The notes under the pieces are model-generated. The model had not been told where the DNA came from and searched no databases. It worked only from the letters and a program-made list of their open reading frames with translations. Both the position numbers and the translations under genes were made by a program. A stretch of DNA of 64,000 nt. Source: Lunularia cruciata (taxonomy: Eukaryota; Streptophyta; Marchantiopsida; Lunulariales; Lunulariaceae). The stretch lies in NCBI GenBank assembly GCA_948567375.1, contig OX419755.1, positions 64,112,944 to 64,176,943 on the forward strand, read 5' to 3'. Of this stretch, positions 35,836 to 47,343 are shown in pieces; position 1 is the stretch's first letter, and every line of letters starts with the position of its first letter.

Positions 35836-37199
35836 GTGAATTGGTGATCTTATAACTATTGCAATGTAAATTTGATGAGATTTGACTTTCTCTAAGATTA
35901 TCTATTAGAAAGATAAAGATAACTCAATACATTAGATTTGACAATAGTAACATTATTCATAAATCTAAAGCATAGTTAAGTATTTAACAAGGTTCTACCT
36001 TTTTTGGCATTGTCATAAAATAATTAGTTAGATTTTGCAAGGTCTTGAGGAGTCATCCTATGAAAATTTCTTTAAAATGTGGCAATATTTTCAACAATTT
36101 TTTTCAATGGGTATTAATTTCATACATGTTATGGTGAATAGCCTTTGCTTTACTTGAGAAAACAATAATTTTCAATACAAAGTAATAGTGAAGGTTGGGA
36201 ACAAAAATAGACAAATGTTGTTAAATATTAAACAAATACCTCACAAAGTAAGGAAGACAAGACAAAGTCCAAACAAGTTCTTGCAATAGAAGCATTAATC
36301 TCTCATACAATGAATAAAACCTCATTCAAGTGGTACAAAGATTGGGAGTTCATATTATGATTGATTGATTATATTGTGATCTACTAGACCGTTGTTATTA
36401 CAAACATCAAAAAGATGCACATAGTCTTAGGAAATATAAAGATGATGAAATTTATGCTATTAAATTTTTTTCTATTATGAAGTTCCACCATCAACCAATG
36501 TGACACCAATTTTCATGTACTTTGCATGAAGGCGCCATCAAAGGATGGACTTTTGACCATTTGGTGCCAAGTGACATGCATTTGGGATGCAATTGAAACC
36601 TTAAACCAACCATCATGATGGCCAAAGGATAGACCAAATTGATAGAAGTATAAAATGGTATTCCCACCCTACAAGAAAGAACTTTTATTTTTTCACTTTT
36701 CACTTTCTCAACGTTTGGTCACATAGGAGTTTGTCTCTATTCCTGAAGTGACTTGTTTTTGTTGGCAAAGTGCTAAAACTTGTGAGTTTGTGTGAGGTGT
36801 TGTTCTTAGGTAGGGTAATTTCACATGCTATTGTGAAAAAAACAAGTATAGACACAATGCCTAAGGAGAAAGGCAAGAGGAAATAATAAGAACTCCTCAA
36901 GATCACTAGCAAATTGCTTGAAATTTTTGAGTTGGACCTATATTGAAAATTTGATTACCTAAGAAGTAGAAATATAAAATTCATGCTACGAGATTGGAGT
37001 CTATCAAACATATCCATACTAGGAGAAATCCCTAGTCATACCCATATGAGTGAAAAAACCTGAGAGATAATCTTGTCTTGCAGACAAAAGACCACTGGCC
37101 CTGAGTGCTTGCCTGTTGGCCAAATATAGATAGATAATCCACATGGACATCCAAGTAAGAGTCTCAAAGCCATAATAGAAGCCTCATTTATTGATGTGA
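35836..37199. other. AT-rich, unassigned
   Basis: No gene recognised. 36480-36720 is less AT-rich and has a TATA-like GTATAAAATGG near 36648, possibly part of an unidentified LTR. The minus frame at 37281-37036 was not identified with confidence. Confidence 0.35.
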
Positions 37200-37390
37200 A
37201 ATCAACAAACATATACCAACAAGTACTTGGAGAGAGCCTATGCAAGGCATATACTCGTATGAGATGATTGAATAGTTTCACTCAAGGAATTACTATTGCC
37301 CAAGCACTCCAATTTTGGTATGGGATCTTGGACAAGGAGTTGCAATGTAGAGTACATGATGCTAGGTTGTTATAGGCTACCTCACCTACT

Positions 37391-38062
37391 TTGGTGGTAG
37401 TTGTTGGTTTGGCTAAGCGCATTGAGCTCAACATGATGGAGGAGAAAGTGGTGACATCTAGTAGGGAGACCTCATCCACAATTGCTACTTCTTCTAGAGT
37501 GCAACAAAGTGCACCACATTGTGTTGGCTTCCAAGGGCAAAGTGGACAACCTAGATCTTATGGCACAAGTGGAGGGCCTAATGAAACTAGACCCTTACCT
37601 TCATTTTTAGGTCAATAGTAGCCAATGAGTGGTGGTGTTGCTTGTTGGACTTGTGGTGGACCTCATCAAAAGAAAGAGCGCACTCAAGGTAGTAAACATG
37701 ATACCTCTGGTGCATCATAGCCAACACAAAGATAGTGTGACCATGCTGTAGATTTGGTCACACTAATGATTGGTGCTTTGACCTTTATCCAAAGTTATAA
37801 AGTGGTAGGGTTGCTATGGCACGTAGTAAAGGAGCTCCAAGTCATGTTTGACAAGGTGGTAGAGGATAGAACCATAGCTACTCAGATTGAGAAATTGAAG
37901 CAAAGATTGGCTAGCATGGCAATAACTCAAAGCAGATCAGATTTGGGTGCTAAGGCTTCCACCTCTTATGTTGGTGATAAAGATATCTTAGACTTTATGT
38001 GTGGAGTAGCACAGGTAGATGCATCTACCGCAATGACTTGGAGTGCAATACATGCTCTATAG
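37391..38062 (+). pseudogene. Gag fragment of DMT copy B
   Basis: Two frames (37391-37618 and 37754-38062) match gag of copy C. The second contains IEKLKQRLASMAITQ and DILDFMCGVAQVDASTAMT, the counterpart of minus 44547-44311. The CCHC knuckle between them is broken by stops. Confidence 0.75.
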
Positions 38063-38159
38063 CCTAGAGGAGTATCAGTGGAGTTGGATCCATATAGAGG
38101 GGAGGTTGGTAGATAGGTCAAACTTGCCTAGTCTTTCACTCTCTTTGAAGCAATATAGA

Positions 38160-38900
38160 TGTAATACCAATAACTAGATATATTATCTAGAGGTGAAAAT
38201 TGGTAAAATTTGGAAGGATGTTAAGTATGATAGGCTAGGTAGATCAGATAGAGGTGTCACCAAAGATCACTTCTAATAATAGAGCAAGAGCAAAAAAAAC
38301 CTAAAGATATAATACCAATAGCTAGACATATTATCTAAATGTGAAAATTGGCTTGGTAACATTTGGAAGGATTTTATAGATAATGGACCAAGTAGATCAC
38401 ATAGAGGTATCACCAAGAGAGTACTTCCACTAATAGTGCAAGAGCTAAAAATAATCTAAAACTTCAAAGCCAATTTTGGAGGCCTAAACGGATGAATTAG
38501 ACTTAAAAAATGTGTACATTCCTTTCCCACATAAGGAGAGGCTAGCCTGGCCTGCCCTTGTTTGTCTCATTGAGAACTTTACAATGGTACCTCACCCATG
38601 TAATTCTGAGATTCCTACATGAAGATTCTATAAAGATTCCCTTTGATCAAAGCTTGTTTGACCAACCAAGTAGGACTAGAATAGATATGTCATTTGTAAA
38701 GACAACTAATCTAAGGGTAGAGCTCGTTGCCAAATCACCTATCTATTTATATGATCAAAGGGTGGATCTTCCTTTGAGGGAATCCTCTTTGTTATATAAT
38801 AAAGGCAAGGTGCTCCTTTGAGGCATTGGAGTATTGAATGTGAAGCTTGTGTTTCTTCTCTTGTGTTTCTCTTAAGGTCTCTTATCCTTGGAAGATTACA
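38160..38900 (+). repeat. Solo LTR (Element I family), TSD ATAGA
   Basis: Starts TGTAATACCAATAAC and ends GATTACA. The target duplication ATAGA is perfect at 38155-38159 and 38901-38905. The unfilled site in copy C is at about 44276-44300 on the minus strand. TATATAATAAA lies near 38794. Confidence 0.93.
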
Positions 38901-39289
38901 ATAGATGACATCCATAGCTTGTAGACATCCTAGTTCAAGTGTAGTAGATGGTGATGGACTAAATGCTAGTCAACTACATGTTACTACATAGATTGAGTCT
39001 AGCATGATGTTGGGGGTGGCTTAGTTGATTATGCACTTCCCTTTGTTCTCAACCAATGACATGTTTACATTGGAAGTTGATCCAACTCCAGTTTTTTTGT
39101 TTGCTACCACACTTTGTGAGAGTAAGGATGATGTGGTTGATAGTGGATCTAACTTGGTTGAGGAGCATGGGATATGTTCAACAACCAATGATTTATAGCA
39201 AGCAATGGTAGCTAAGATGGAGGAGTTACCAACTAGACCTGCCTTTGAGCAAGCTTAGTTCATACTTGGACCTGTCCTATTGGATAACC

Positions 39290-39488
39290 AAAGGGGGATT
39301 TTCCATTTGGTGGAACCTTTAGGGAAGGTCTATATGCCATAGAGGGTCTTATTAGACTCTAGTACGTAGCCCCTTATATTGGGAAAAGCTACAATTATTG
39401 GTCTTGAGTTACAAAAGATTGATATGAAGAGGTGTCCATTTCAGATCCATACATCTCTAGGAGGTGGTTCTATATAGTACATCACAAA
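39290..39488 (+). pseudogene. Protease fragment of DMT copy B
   Basis: The frame RVLLDSSTxPLILGKAT near 39350 is the aspartic protease active-site region; copy C reads MLDSGVQLLMLGKAAL at the same place. Stops flank it. It is cut off at the copy C junction. Confidence 0.7.
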
Positions 39489-39990
39489 CAATGATCAATC
39501 AAAGCCTTGTCACACAAGACTTGAAACTCTCCCAAGAACTTTGTACCCTGATCAGTCAAAACCTCAGTTGGTGCACCAAAATGACTAAGAATTCAATCTA
39601 GGAATGAGTAAGCTATCCCTTCACTAGACTTGTCAGGAAGTGCCACCAACTCAACCACTTGGAGAAGTGCTCCACCATCACCAAAACATACCAATGATGT
39701 CTCACAATCAACGGTAAAGGTCCAGTGAAGTCCAAACTCCAACGGTAACCCAATCCCATGATAGGTAATGGGTGTAACTATGGCATAGGAGCATTGAATG
39801 ATGCTCTTACTTGGTCACAAACCACACATCTGGCAACAAACTGCTGTACCTCGGTCTACATACCGCGCCACCAATAATGACTCTAGAGTAAGCTATATGT
39901 ACACTTTACTCCAAAATGTCCTAGCTCCTCATGAGCATGATGGACCAACTGTGGTCTCTGTGCTGGAAGTGGTACTACTCGCACTCTACC
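39489..39990 (-). pseudogene. Integrase of DMT copy C (truncated)
   Basis: Minus-strand reading gives the zinc-binding area near 39920-39850 and the core. SLDF (first Asp) lies near 39745; VLVMVEHFSKWVELVALPDK near 39680 and VLTDQGTKFLGEFQVLCD near 39550 carry the second Asp. The catalytic Glu would lie beyond the break at 39489. Stops and frame changes are present. Confidence 0.78.
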
Positions 39991-41470
39991 ATCCTCCCAT
40001 ACATGCAAAAGGTGTCTGCACTCCAATCTAAACTGTTTGGCTCATTGAAAAAATGGTCTCTCTCCTTGGCCCCAATTGTGCCACCCACAACACTAGTGCA
40101 AAGATAGTCCATCACTAAGACATCATCATGAATGTCTTGCTGAATTGTACTAATATCTCCACTCTCTGGATTTGTGACCTCAATAACTCCTCCTATATGC
40201 GTTGAGAGAGATACTACCAAAGCCTCTAAAAATATACACAGAAAGGCCGATGCATGCCAACTTGGCACCATCTCCTCATCTGTCTCACCATGCCAATGTG
40301 CTCCGGTCTGATCTTGCTGGCTGGGACATGGGTTTCTACTCAACCCATCTGCATCACGGTTCACCACTCCAAGTCTATGAACAACCGTGAAATCATACTC
40401 TTGTAAAATCAGAGCCCATCATACAAGCTTCCCTGAAAGCTTGTCGGACTCCATCAACCACTTTAGTGGCTGATGATCAGTGGTGAGAGTGCAGAGGTTA
40501 CTAAATAGGTAACATGAAATGTGCTATTGCCCAAACTGCTGCCAAGCACTCTCCTTCATATGAACTATACTTTGCCTCCATTGAATTGTTGGAGTGACTA
40601 GCATAGGCCACCATAAACTCCTTCCCCTCATCATCATGCTGAGTGAGCACCGCTCCAAGCCCCAACATACTCCAATCAGTATGAACCTGAAATGGTCGTC
40701 CTCTAATTGGTTTACTCAAAATAGGAGCACATGTCAACCTCTCCTTGAGCTCTACAAAAGCTCTCTCCTGCTCATCTCCCCAACACCACTCTTGTGTAAG
40801 CTTGGTCAGCTTTGTCAAGGCCTTGGCAATGGCACTAAATCCTCTAACATAGCGGTGATAGAAGTTTGCCAACCCAAGGAATGCTTGCACTCTGCTCACA
40901 TCCGTAGGCCGAGGAATATGTGCAATAGCCTCCACCTTGGTTTTTTGAACACCAAGTCCTCCGGAGTAGATAGTGTGATCCAAATACTCAACCTGCTCGT
41001 GGAAGAACCTACACTTCCCAAGATGTAATTTGAGTCCATGAGATCTCAACCTCTCAAACACCTCCAACAACTGTCTCTCATGCTCCTCCACAATAGTGCT
41101 ATAGACCAAAATGTCATCAATATAGCACCAAGCAAAATCCAATCCAGCTAGGATCCTATCCATGACCCTTTGGAACTCAGCCGGAGCGTTCTTCAACCCA
41201 AATGGTAAGAACCTCCATTGATATAACACATCCTTACCGTGAGGATCAATAGCCCAAAATATTGTCTTGGACTTATCCTCCTCCTTGATTGGCAATTGAT
41301 GATATCCCGCTCAAAGATCCAAAGTACTGAAGACCTTTGCACGCCCAATCGCATCAAAAATCTCCTTTGGTGTAGGCATGACATACCGATCAGCCCTGGT
41401 CTATCGGTTGATAGGACGGTAATCTCCACACATCCGCCTATCTGTGTAGTTGCCATGCATATCCTTCTTG
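39975..41470 (-). pseudogene. RT and RNase H of DMT copy C
   Basis: The frame 41295-40501 is open for 264 codons: YHQLPIKEEDKSKTIFWAID overlaps its start, and FLPFGLKNAPAEFQRVMDRI and the RT active site CYIDDILVYS (about 41135-41105) follow. RNase H follows with VHTDWSMLGLGAVLTQ and SYEGECLAAVWAI, ending in NRDADGLSRNP (about 40350). A frame change at 40501 and stops upstream (near 41400) break it. The 393-nt frame 40367-39975 continues into the linker to integrase. Confidence 0.9.
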
Positions 41471-42119
41471 GCTGGCATCATTGTTTGCTGATGCATACTC
41501 TCTATGTGAAATCTCCACCAAACCAGCCTCAAAAAGTCATTACTTTGGCTTTGGATCAATGTCCTCTCCATGTCACTATAACGATAAGGATGTAAAAAAC
41601 TGGTGTATCACTAGTCAGCTCAATCCGTATATCAAGTCCCTTGAGAGCACCCAAATCCTTCATACTGAAGGCAAAACAACTCGTGTGGCTCCTCAAGAAC
41701 CTCCAAACCCTCCGTCTTTCCTCTCCAGTAAGCTTGGGTCCAAGATCTGGCTCCCAAGTATCCTCTGTAACTGTAGTAGGAGTGGAAGACGTACTGACTA
41801 GCTGCTACATTGGGCCCTTGGAGCAATAGTGTCATGCTCCCGACCACTAGAGGTCCCAACCTCTGTGTGAAAAACTCCCTCCACTCTGGCTGCAATCTCT
41901 ACACGTCCTCTAGTTGCATCCTCAATGGACCAAGAGTGTAATCCAAGTAGCACATGCTCACATGGATGGACTCCAAGTAGACCACTCTCCCTAGTAGCTA
42001 CTGGATGTGTCCCAAGAATACCATGTCCACTCAGTCCATTGCCCTCAACATGTGCTTGAATTGTCTCGATAGGCACAGGGCTCACAAGTGTTTGAGTGGT
42101 GATGCCTATCAAGCGCATC
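41471..42119 (-). pseudogene. Linker between methyltransferase and RT, copy C
   Basis: Frames 42148-41798 and 41895-41632 are conserved in copies A (9180-9740) and D (47960-48560), so the segment was coding in the element. A repeated phrase, SGLLGVHPCEHVLLGLHSWS, shows an internal duplication that recurs in copy A. No known domain. Confidence 0.6.
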
Positions 42120-43080
42120 CTACGCTGCTCTGCCAAGCCAATGCTCACAATCTAGGTCAAACACTTTAGGTCCATAGCCTAACCTAACACCTAATGCCTT
42201 GATGCCTCTGACACTACTAGAACAACGGTAATACTGGTGCAAAAACCCATCACATGCTCTCTCTCATCAGCATTGGGCTCCACCAATTGCTGTAATTATG
42301 AGTCCCAAACAAGTCCAGGTCCTCCCTCTTGAAAAGCATGAGAGCTTGGGAAACTCATGAGTGTGGGAAATGCGGCTCTAGGCTGTCCAACTAGGTTCAC
42401 CACTGCCATAAGTGACCTATCAGCCACTACCACTGTCTGAGATTGACGTCCAACATCCAAGATGTCATCCACAAGGATGTGGTTAAGTTGTTGAATCCCA
42501 TCATAAGCACGCTGTAGAACCTCTTTGGGTAAGAGGTTTGTCCACCAAAGACAAAGATGATGAGCCTGTGATTCCACTCTAGCTGCATCTAACAATACAT
42601 CAAGTCCCATCCAATAATGGACCTGATGTGTACTCACCACCACTCTGGTGCAAGAATCACCCATCAAAGGAATGTTCTCCAAAAAGTAAGTTGGAGAAAC
42701 GGACTGATGAACATGGAGATGTTGTAGTATCCGTAACATTTCCCAAAACACACCAAAACAAGGATCCTAAAGACCCAATCCTCTACCAGCACGTGTATGT
42801 TCCTAACATAGCCATCCTGAAATCACCAAGTGAATAGGCCCATGTCTCTCTAGGTCATGCACCCCCAGTAAGGAAATGTCTGCTGGTAGGGCCTTTTGGT
42901 AACCTCTGACTGTTGACATTGGTAAAAACTCGGGATATTGATAGGCCAAGTGTGCCACATGATGTAGAGAGACTTGCCTAGTAGTCTCATCTCTCTACAT
43001 ACAAGTACCTCTGTACTTGTATACCCGCTTGTAACACCGCAGCTAGTCCGGTGATAATCCTACCAAACAACTCCAATAGA
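42120..43080 (-). pseudogene. DNMT3-like cytosine-5 methyltransferase, DMT copy C
   Basis: A single minus-strand frame of about 320 codons without frameshift. Motif I: LLELFGRIITGLAAVLQAGI (43079). YLYVERDE follows. Motif IV: GPIHLVISGWLC, with Cys at 42808-42806 and Leu in place of Pro (CCA to CTA; copy A has Pro). Motif VI: YFLENIP (about 42685-42668). Motif VIII: SQAHHLCLWWTNLLP (about 42570-42525), close in shape to SAAHRARYFWGNLP of DNMT3. Motif IX/X area: FQEGGPGLVWD and MGFCT (about 42250), then AMDLKCLT. Stops include TAG 42805-42803 and TAG 42769-42767. The enzyme would transfer a methyl group from SAM to cytosine. This is part of the element, between protease (43850-43473) and RT, not a host gene. 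Confidence 0.82.
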
Positions 43081-43850
43081 CATATCCCCTCTACTGGATT
43101 CTGCCAAGCAATGAGTGTGGTATCCAGAGGTGTCAAAGAAATTGCCTCTGGAAGCTCATCCTCACACTCATCTCCTGATGGTACGAAGGCTCCACTCCAA
43201 GCCTATTGCACCAATTGATCTGCATGTTGCTGCAACGCCTCCTCTGAACTCCACAATGGAACATCCAAGGTGGATGGAACAATCCTACTTGTACTCCAAA
43301 GCCGAGTGATCTCCTCTGGTACTGGAGTATCCTTTGCATGGGCATTCCCCTCCAACAAGTCACCAGGCCAAGTAACTGTACCACTGAAAGCTAAAACTGA
43401 TGCTGCCATGGTCATGGACTGTAGTGAGCCAAGACTACCACTACTAAAGCGTATTGGTAGGTGACATACCCATCACTCACCAGACTGCCAACCTGGTCTA
43501 TAGGAGGATGTCTCCTCCCAATAGTCAATATTGAAACCCATGGTGTATAACATTGCTCCCCCAACTAGCACATCATATGACTCAACTATTGTTGCAATAG
43601 CCTGAGCTCTCACCACCAAGCTATCAGTCGGATGACCAGGCTGAACTTGGACAACAAGCTCCCCATGTGTGATGTATTGTGTCAAACCACCACCTAGAGA
43701 TGTCTGGATCTGAAATGGACACCTCTCCACATCGGTCTTCTGTAACTCCAGACCGACAAGTGCAGCCTTCCCCAACATAAGAAGTTGCACACCAGAGTCT
43801 AACAAGACTCTCTATGGTGTATAGACCTTCCCTGAAGGTCCCACCAAACA
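43081..43850 (-). pseudogene. Aspartic protease and spacer, DMT copy C
   Basis: The frame 43805-43473 opens MLDSGVQLLMLGKAALVGLE, the retroviral-type protease active site (Asp-Ser-Gly), then ITHGELVVQVQPG and VVRAQAIATIVESYDVLVGG. Downstream (43415-43203) lies a spacer with VTWPGDLLEGNAHAKDTPVP before methyltransferase motif I. The active site is intact here, but upstream frames are broken. Confidence 0.8.
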
Positions 43851-45975
43851 AAAAATCCCCCTTTGGTTATCCAATAGGACAACACCAGGTGTGAACCATG
43901 CTCTCTCAAAGGCCGGTCTAGCTGGCAACTCCTCAGTCTAGCCGTTACTACGTGCCATAAACCATTGGTCGCTGAACGGATCCCATGCTCCTCAACCAAG
44001 TTAGCTCTACTATCAACCACCTCTGCCCTAGTAGTAGGAACCGCACCATCCCTACTCTCACACAATGTGGCAACCAACCAGAATACTGGGGTTGGGTCAA
44101 CTCCAATGTAAACATATCACTGGCCAAAAACAAAGGATGTTGCATAATCAACTAAGTTGCCCCCAACATCATGCTAGACTCAGTTTGTGTAGTAGTAGGT
44201 GGCTGACTAGCAGGTATTCCATCATGTACTCTATCACCACCTACCACACCTGCACTGGGACATCTAGGAACCATGGATGTCGTCTGCAATGCCTCAAATA
44301 GCATGAAAGACTAGGGAAGTCTAACCTGTCTCCCAACCTCTCCTCTTTGTGGGTCCAACTCCATTGATGCTCCTCTAGGCTCTGGAGCACGTACTACACT
44401 CCTAGTCACTGCTGTAGATGCATCCACCTGTGCTACTCTGCACATGAAATCCAAAGCATCTCTATCACCAGTATATGAGGTGGAAGCCTCAACACTTGAA
44501 TCTGATCTCCTTTGAGCAATAACCATACTAGCCAATCTCTGCTCCAACTACTCAATCTGAGTAGCCATAGCTGTATCAAAAGTAAGGGTAGGTACTGCAC
44601 TCCTATTAGGTATAGATCCTCTACCACCACCTCATCCTCCATGAATTGGAGCTCCTCTACTGCCTGCCATAGCAGCCCTACCACTTCGTAACTCTGGGTG
44701 TAGGTCAAAACACTGGTCACTAGTGTGACCAAATCTGTGGCAGTGCTCACACTGCCTCTGTGCTGGCTGTGATGCACCCAAGGTATCAGGTCCACTACCT
44801 TGAGTACACTCTCTCCGATGGTGAGGTCCACCACAACAAGCAACACCACCACTCACTGACTGTTGCTGACCCAAAAATGAAAGTAAGGGTCTAACTCCAC
44901 TAGGCCTTCCATTTACTCCATAGGATTTGGGTTGTCCACCCTATCCTCAAAAACCAACTGGGCATGGTTCACTCTACTGCACTCTAGAAGAAGTCACAGC
45001 CGTGGATGAGGTCTCCCTACCAAATCCAGATGTCACCATCCTCTCCTCCACCATATTGTGCTCAATATGCTCAGCCAAACCAAAGACCATTGCCAAAGTA
45101 GGCGAAGTAGCCTATAACAATGTAGCATCACAAACTCTATGTCGCAACTCCTTGTCTAGTATCCCATACCAAAACTAGACTGCCTAGGCCTCAATAACTC
45201 CCTGAGTGAAACTGATCAACCGCCTCATGCAAGTATATGCCTCGTGTAGGCTCTCTCCAGCCTTCCATTGGAACTCTTGCAAGCTCCTTAGCTTGTCAGT
45301 CCGCACTCCCTGGTAGTTCTACCTCAAACACAAGAAGAACTCCACCATGGGGTTAAACTCCGGTACCACACCACTTCTTGTAGCGGTACCTCCACTCGTA
45401 GTAGCACTATCTCCAACTAGTGCACCTCCACTAGCTCCACTAACTCTACTCAAGCTAGAACTCGTAGGTACAGCCGATCTATTCCTGGCCACCGAGCCTG
45501 AAGTGATGGAGACATAGTGTGGAGACCAATACTGTCTCCATAACTCAATCTCCTCCAAATGAGCTCTCCTGAACTCATGGTAGTCATCCATCGGTGGACC
45601 CTCTAGATGCTAAAACAACCCCTTCCATGCCATGAAAGGTGTGAACAAAGTTGGGTTCTGCATCTGCTATAGATCACACCAACTATTGAACTCTTGGATG
45701 AAGTCATCCAACTCAATGGTACCCAATATACTAGAGTAACGCCTAGGGCCTTTGGAGGCTCCATAAATCTTGTCCATGTCCCACAACAACGGTGCGGACA
45801 CACCAAGTGCACTCTCAATTGAATCAGCTCCTGTGTCGAACTCTAACTCAGAGTCAATCTCCTCCCTCACTAGGACCTCAGATACAGGCTGATACCAAGC
45901 ACCACTCATAGTAAACCCACTGCATACTGCAAGGCTAACTCCTCTGGAATCCCCAAAGAACTCTATCGTGACCAA
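43851..45975 (-). pseudogene. Gag of DMT copy C with CCHC knuckle
   Basis: Frame pieces: 45975-45667 (MVTIEFFGDSRGVSLAVCSG to FIQEFNSWCDL), 45591-45319 (MDDYHEFRRAHLEEIELWRQ), 44874-44632 with knuckle CEHCHRFGHTSDQC (CX2CX4HX4C, about 44755-44714), 44547-44311, and 44077-43851 leading to protease. The first piece is also present in copy E (62810-62472). The gag core is less typical than in Elements I and II. Stops (mostly TAG) and frame changes separate the pieces. Confidence 0.8.
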
Positions 45976-47343
45976 GTAACCGCAACATCAAACCAGAACC
46001 ACCAACTGCAATTTCAAGTTGCAACCGCAAGTACCCCACCAAGTGCCAACACCAACTAAGCACCACCCACTAATGTAACTCTAACCGAGATAACTACACT
46101 AGGGGAAAGGGCAACCTATAACCTACCATCATAACACGCACTCTCACGGTCTGTAGGTAATCATTTCCTGCCTCACCGGAGAGAAACAAAGGTAGTCTGA
46201 CTAGTCATCACTCTAGCTTCACTACCGAGAGCACACTAGAGCACCAACGCTCAAAAGTCAGGGCACCTCACACAAACGTGGTGCACAAACAGGAAGTAGA
46301 GAATGGAGGGGTTCCAATCACAAGAAATCTAAACAAAAACCCTCCATCTCATAACACAACACGGGATTGACTATGCCACCATTTGGCATTTGACATAAGA
46401 GAAGTTCGTATCTAAGTCCTAAGCTACCAAGATCACCAAGAATGGGATCAAACTTCCTCTCCTAGCCAAAGCTACATGTGTATAGATAACAGTGGCACAA
46501 TCACTATGACAAGAAGTGAGGGTGGACCAGTTGGCTAGGGCACCAGTCTAGGAACAAGAGATCGAGGGGTCAAACTCTGTTGCATGCAATCTAGCAGGAA
46601 AGGCAAATTTTGCCAACCAATGACCAAGATGTACTCTAAACTAGCTAGCCTCAGAGTAGATCTAGCTAGCTAGCCCTAGTAGATCTAGCTAGCCTCAGAG
46701 TAGATCTAGCTAGCTAGATCCACGCCAACAACCTGGCCCTTTTAGGCCCACATGCCTCTCATAGCCCACATGCCACCCTATGCCTCAAAGCCTCTAAATG
46801 GCAAAATGAGGCCTTTCTTCTTGCCACTTTGAACCTCCTCCAAAATTGGTGAAACTTCTCCAAATCTACAAAATTCCTCTAAACTAGCAAAACTCCTCCA
46901 AATCTGGCCAAATCTAACATAAAATCCAGCCAAAATTTGACATAAACCCTAAAGTTGGTTGTCCACCAAATCCCCTACTAACTCTCCACTTGAGCCAAAT
47001 TGACAACACAGGTTTCCCAAATCACAAATTCATGAGAATAGCTTCCTAACTCCACTTTCAATTTGACTTTCTGAGCCCAACTCATAGCAAATTGGTCCTG
47101 CCGTCACCTCCTAAGCTCAAAATCACAACCACTGCTCAAAATTTGCTCCTTCTTTGCTCAAAATTTGGCAAGTACTTCTGCACACCGTCTGCCTAATTGC
47201 CAAATCTGCATCAATTGAACAAGCTTCTGCACACTAGGGAAACACTGGACTTGAATTGAGCTACCAACGATCCACCAAGCTTGGAGATACCACCAACACT
47301 CAAAGTTCATGCACCCAATTTCCCCTTGACTACACTTCTCTGA
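45976..47343 (-). other. Leader between LTR and gag of DMT copy C
   Basis: No coding frame. It is C-rich on the plus strand with short AACACCAAC-type repeats near the gag start (46020-46080). At 46640-46725 AGATCTAGCTAGCTAG-type units repeat several times. Copy E keeps a shorter related leader (62811-63473). No clear primer binding site was found after the LTR end. Confidence 0.5.

Larger units (their letters stand above)
37200..39488 (+). mobile_element. DMT element copy B: gag and protease part
   Basis: From about 37200 the sequence is colinear with the gag of copy C (minus 45250 downward): CTTTGGTATGGGATC-type phrases, then the knuckle region, then protease. It is split at 38160-38900 by a solo LTR. 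At about 39488 it joins integrase of copy C in the opposite orientation, without an LTR, so the junction is a rearrangement and not a clean insertion. Confidence 0.8.

Noticed and set aside
36491..36703. A minus-strand frame and TATA-like sequence that could mark another LTR.
   Set aside because: No matching copy or target duplication found in the window, so the class cannot be supported.
42120..43080. The methyltransferase as a host gene or domesticated enzyme.
   Set aside because: It lies between element protease and RT on the same strand, recurs in the same place in copy A, and is full of stops without introns.
46640..46725. Short regular repeats that could suggest a CRISPR-like array.
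   Set aside because: Units overlap with no unique spacers, and the genome is clearly eukaryotic; simple tandem repeats.
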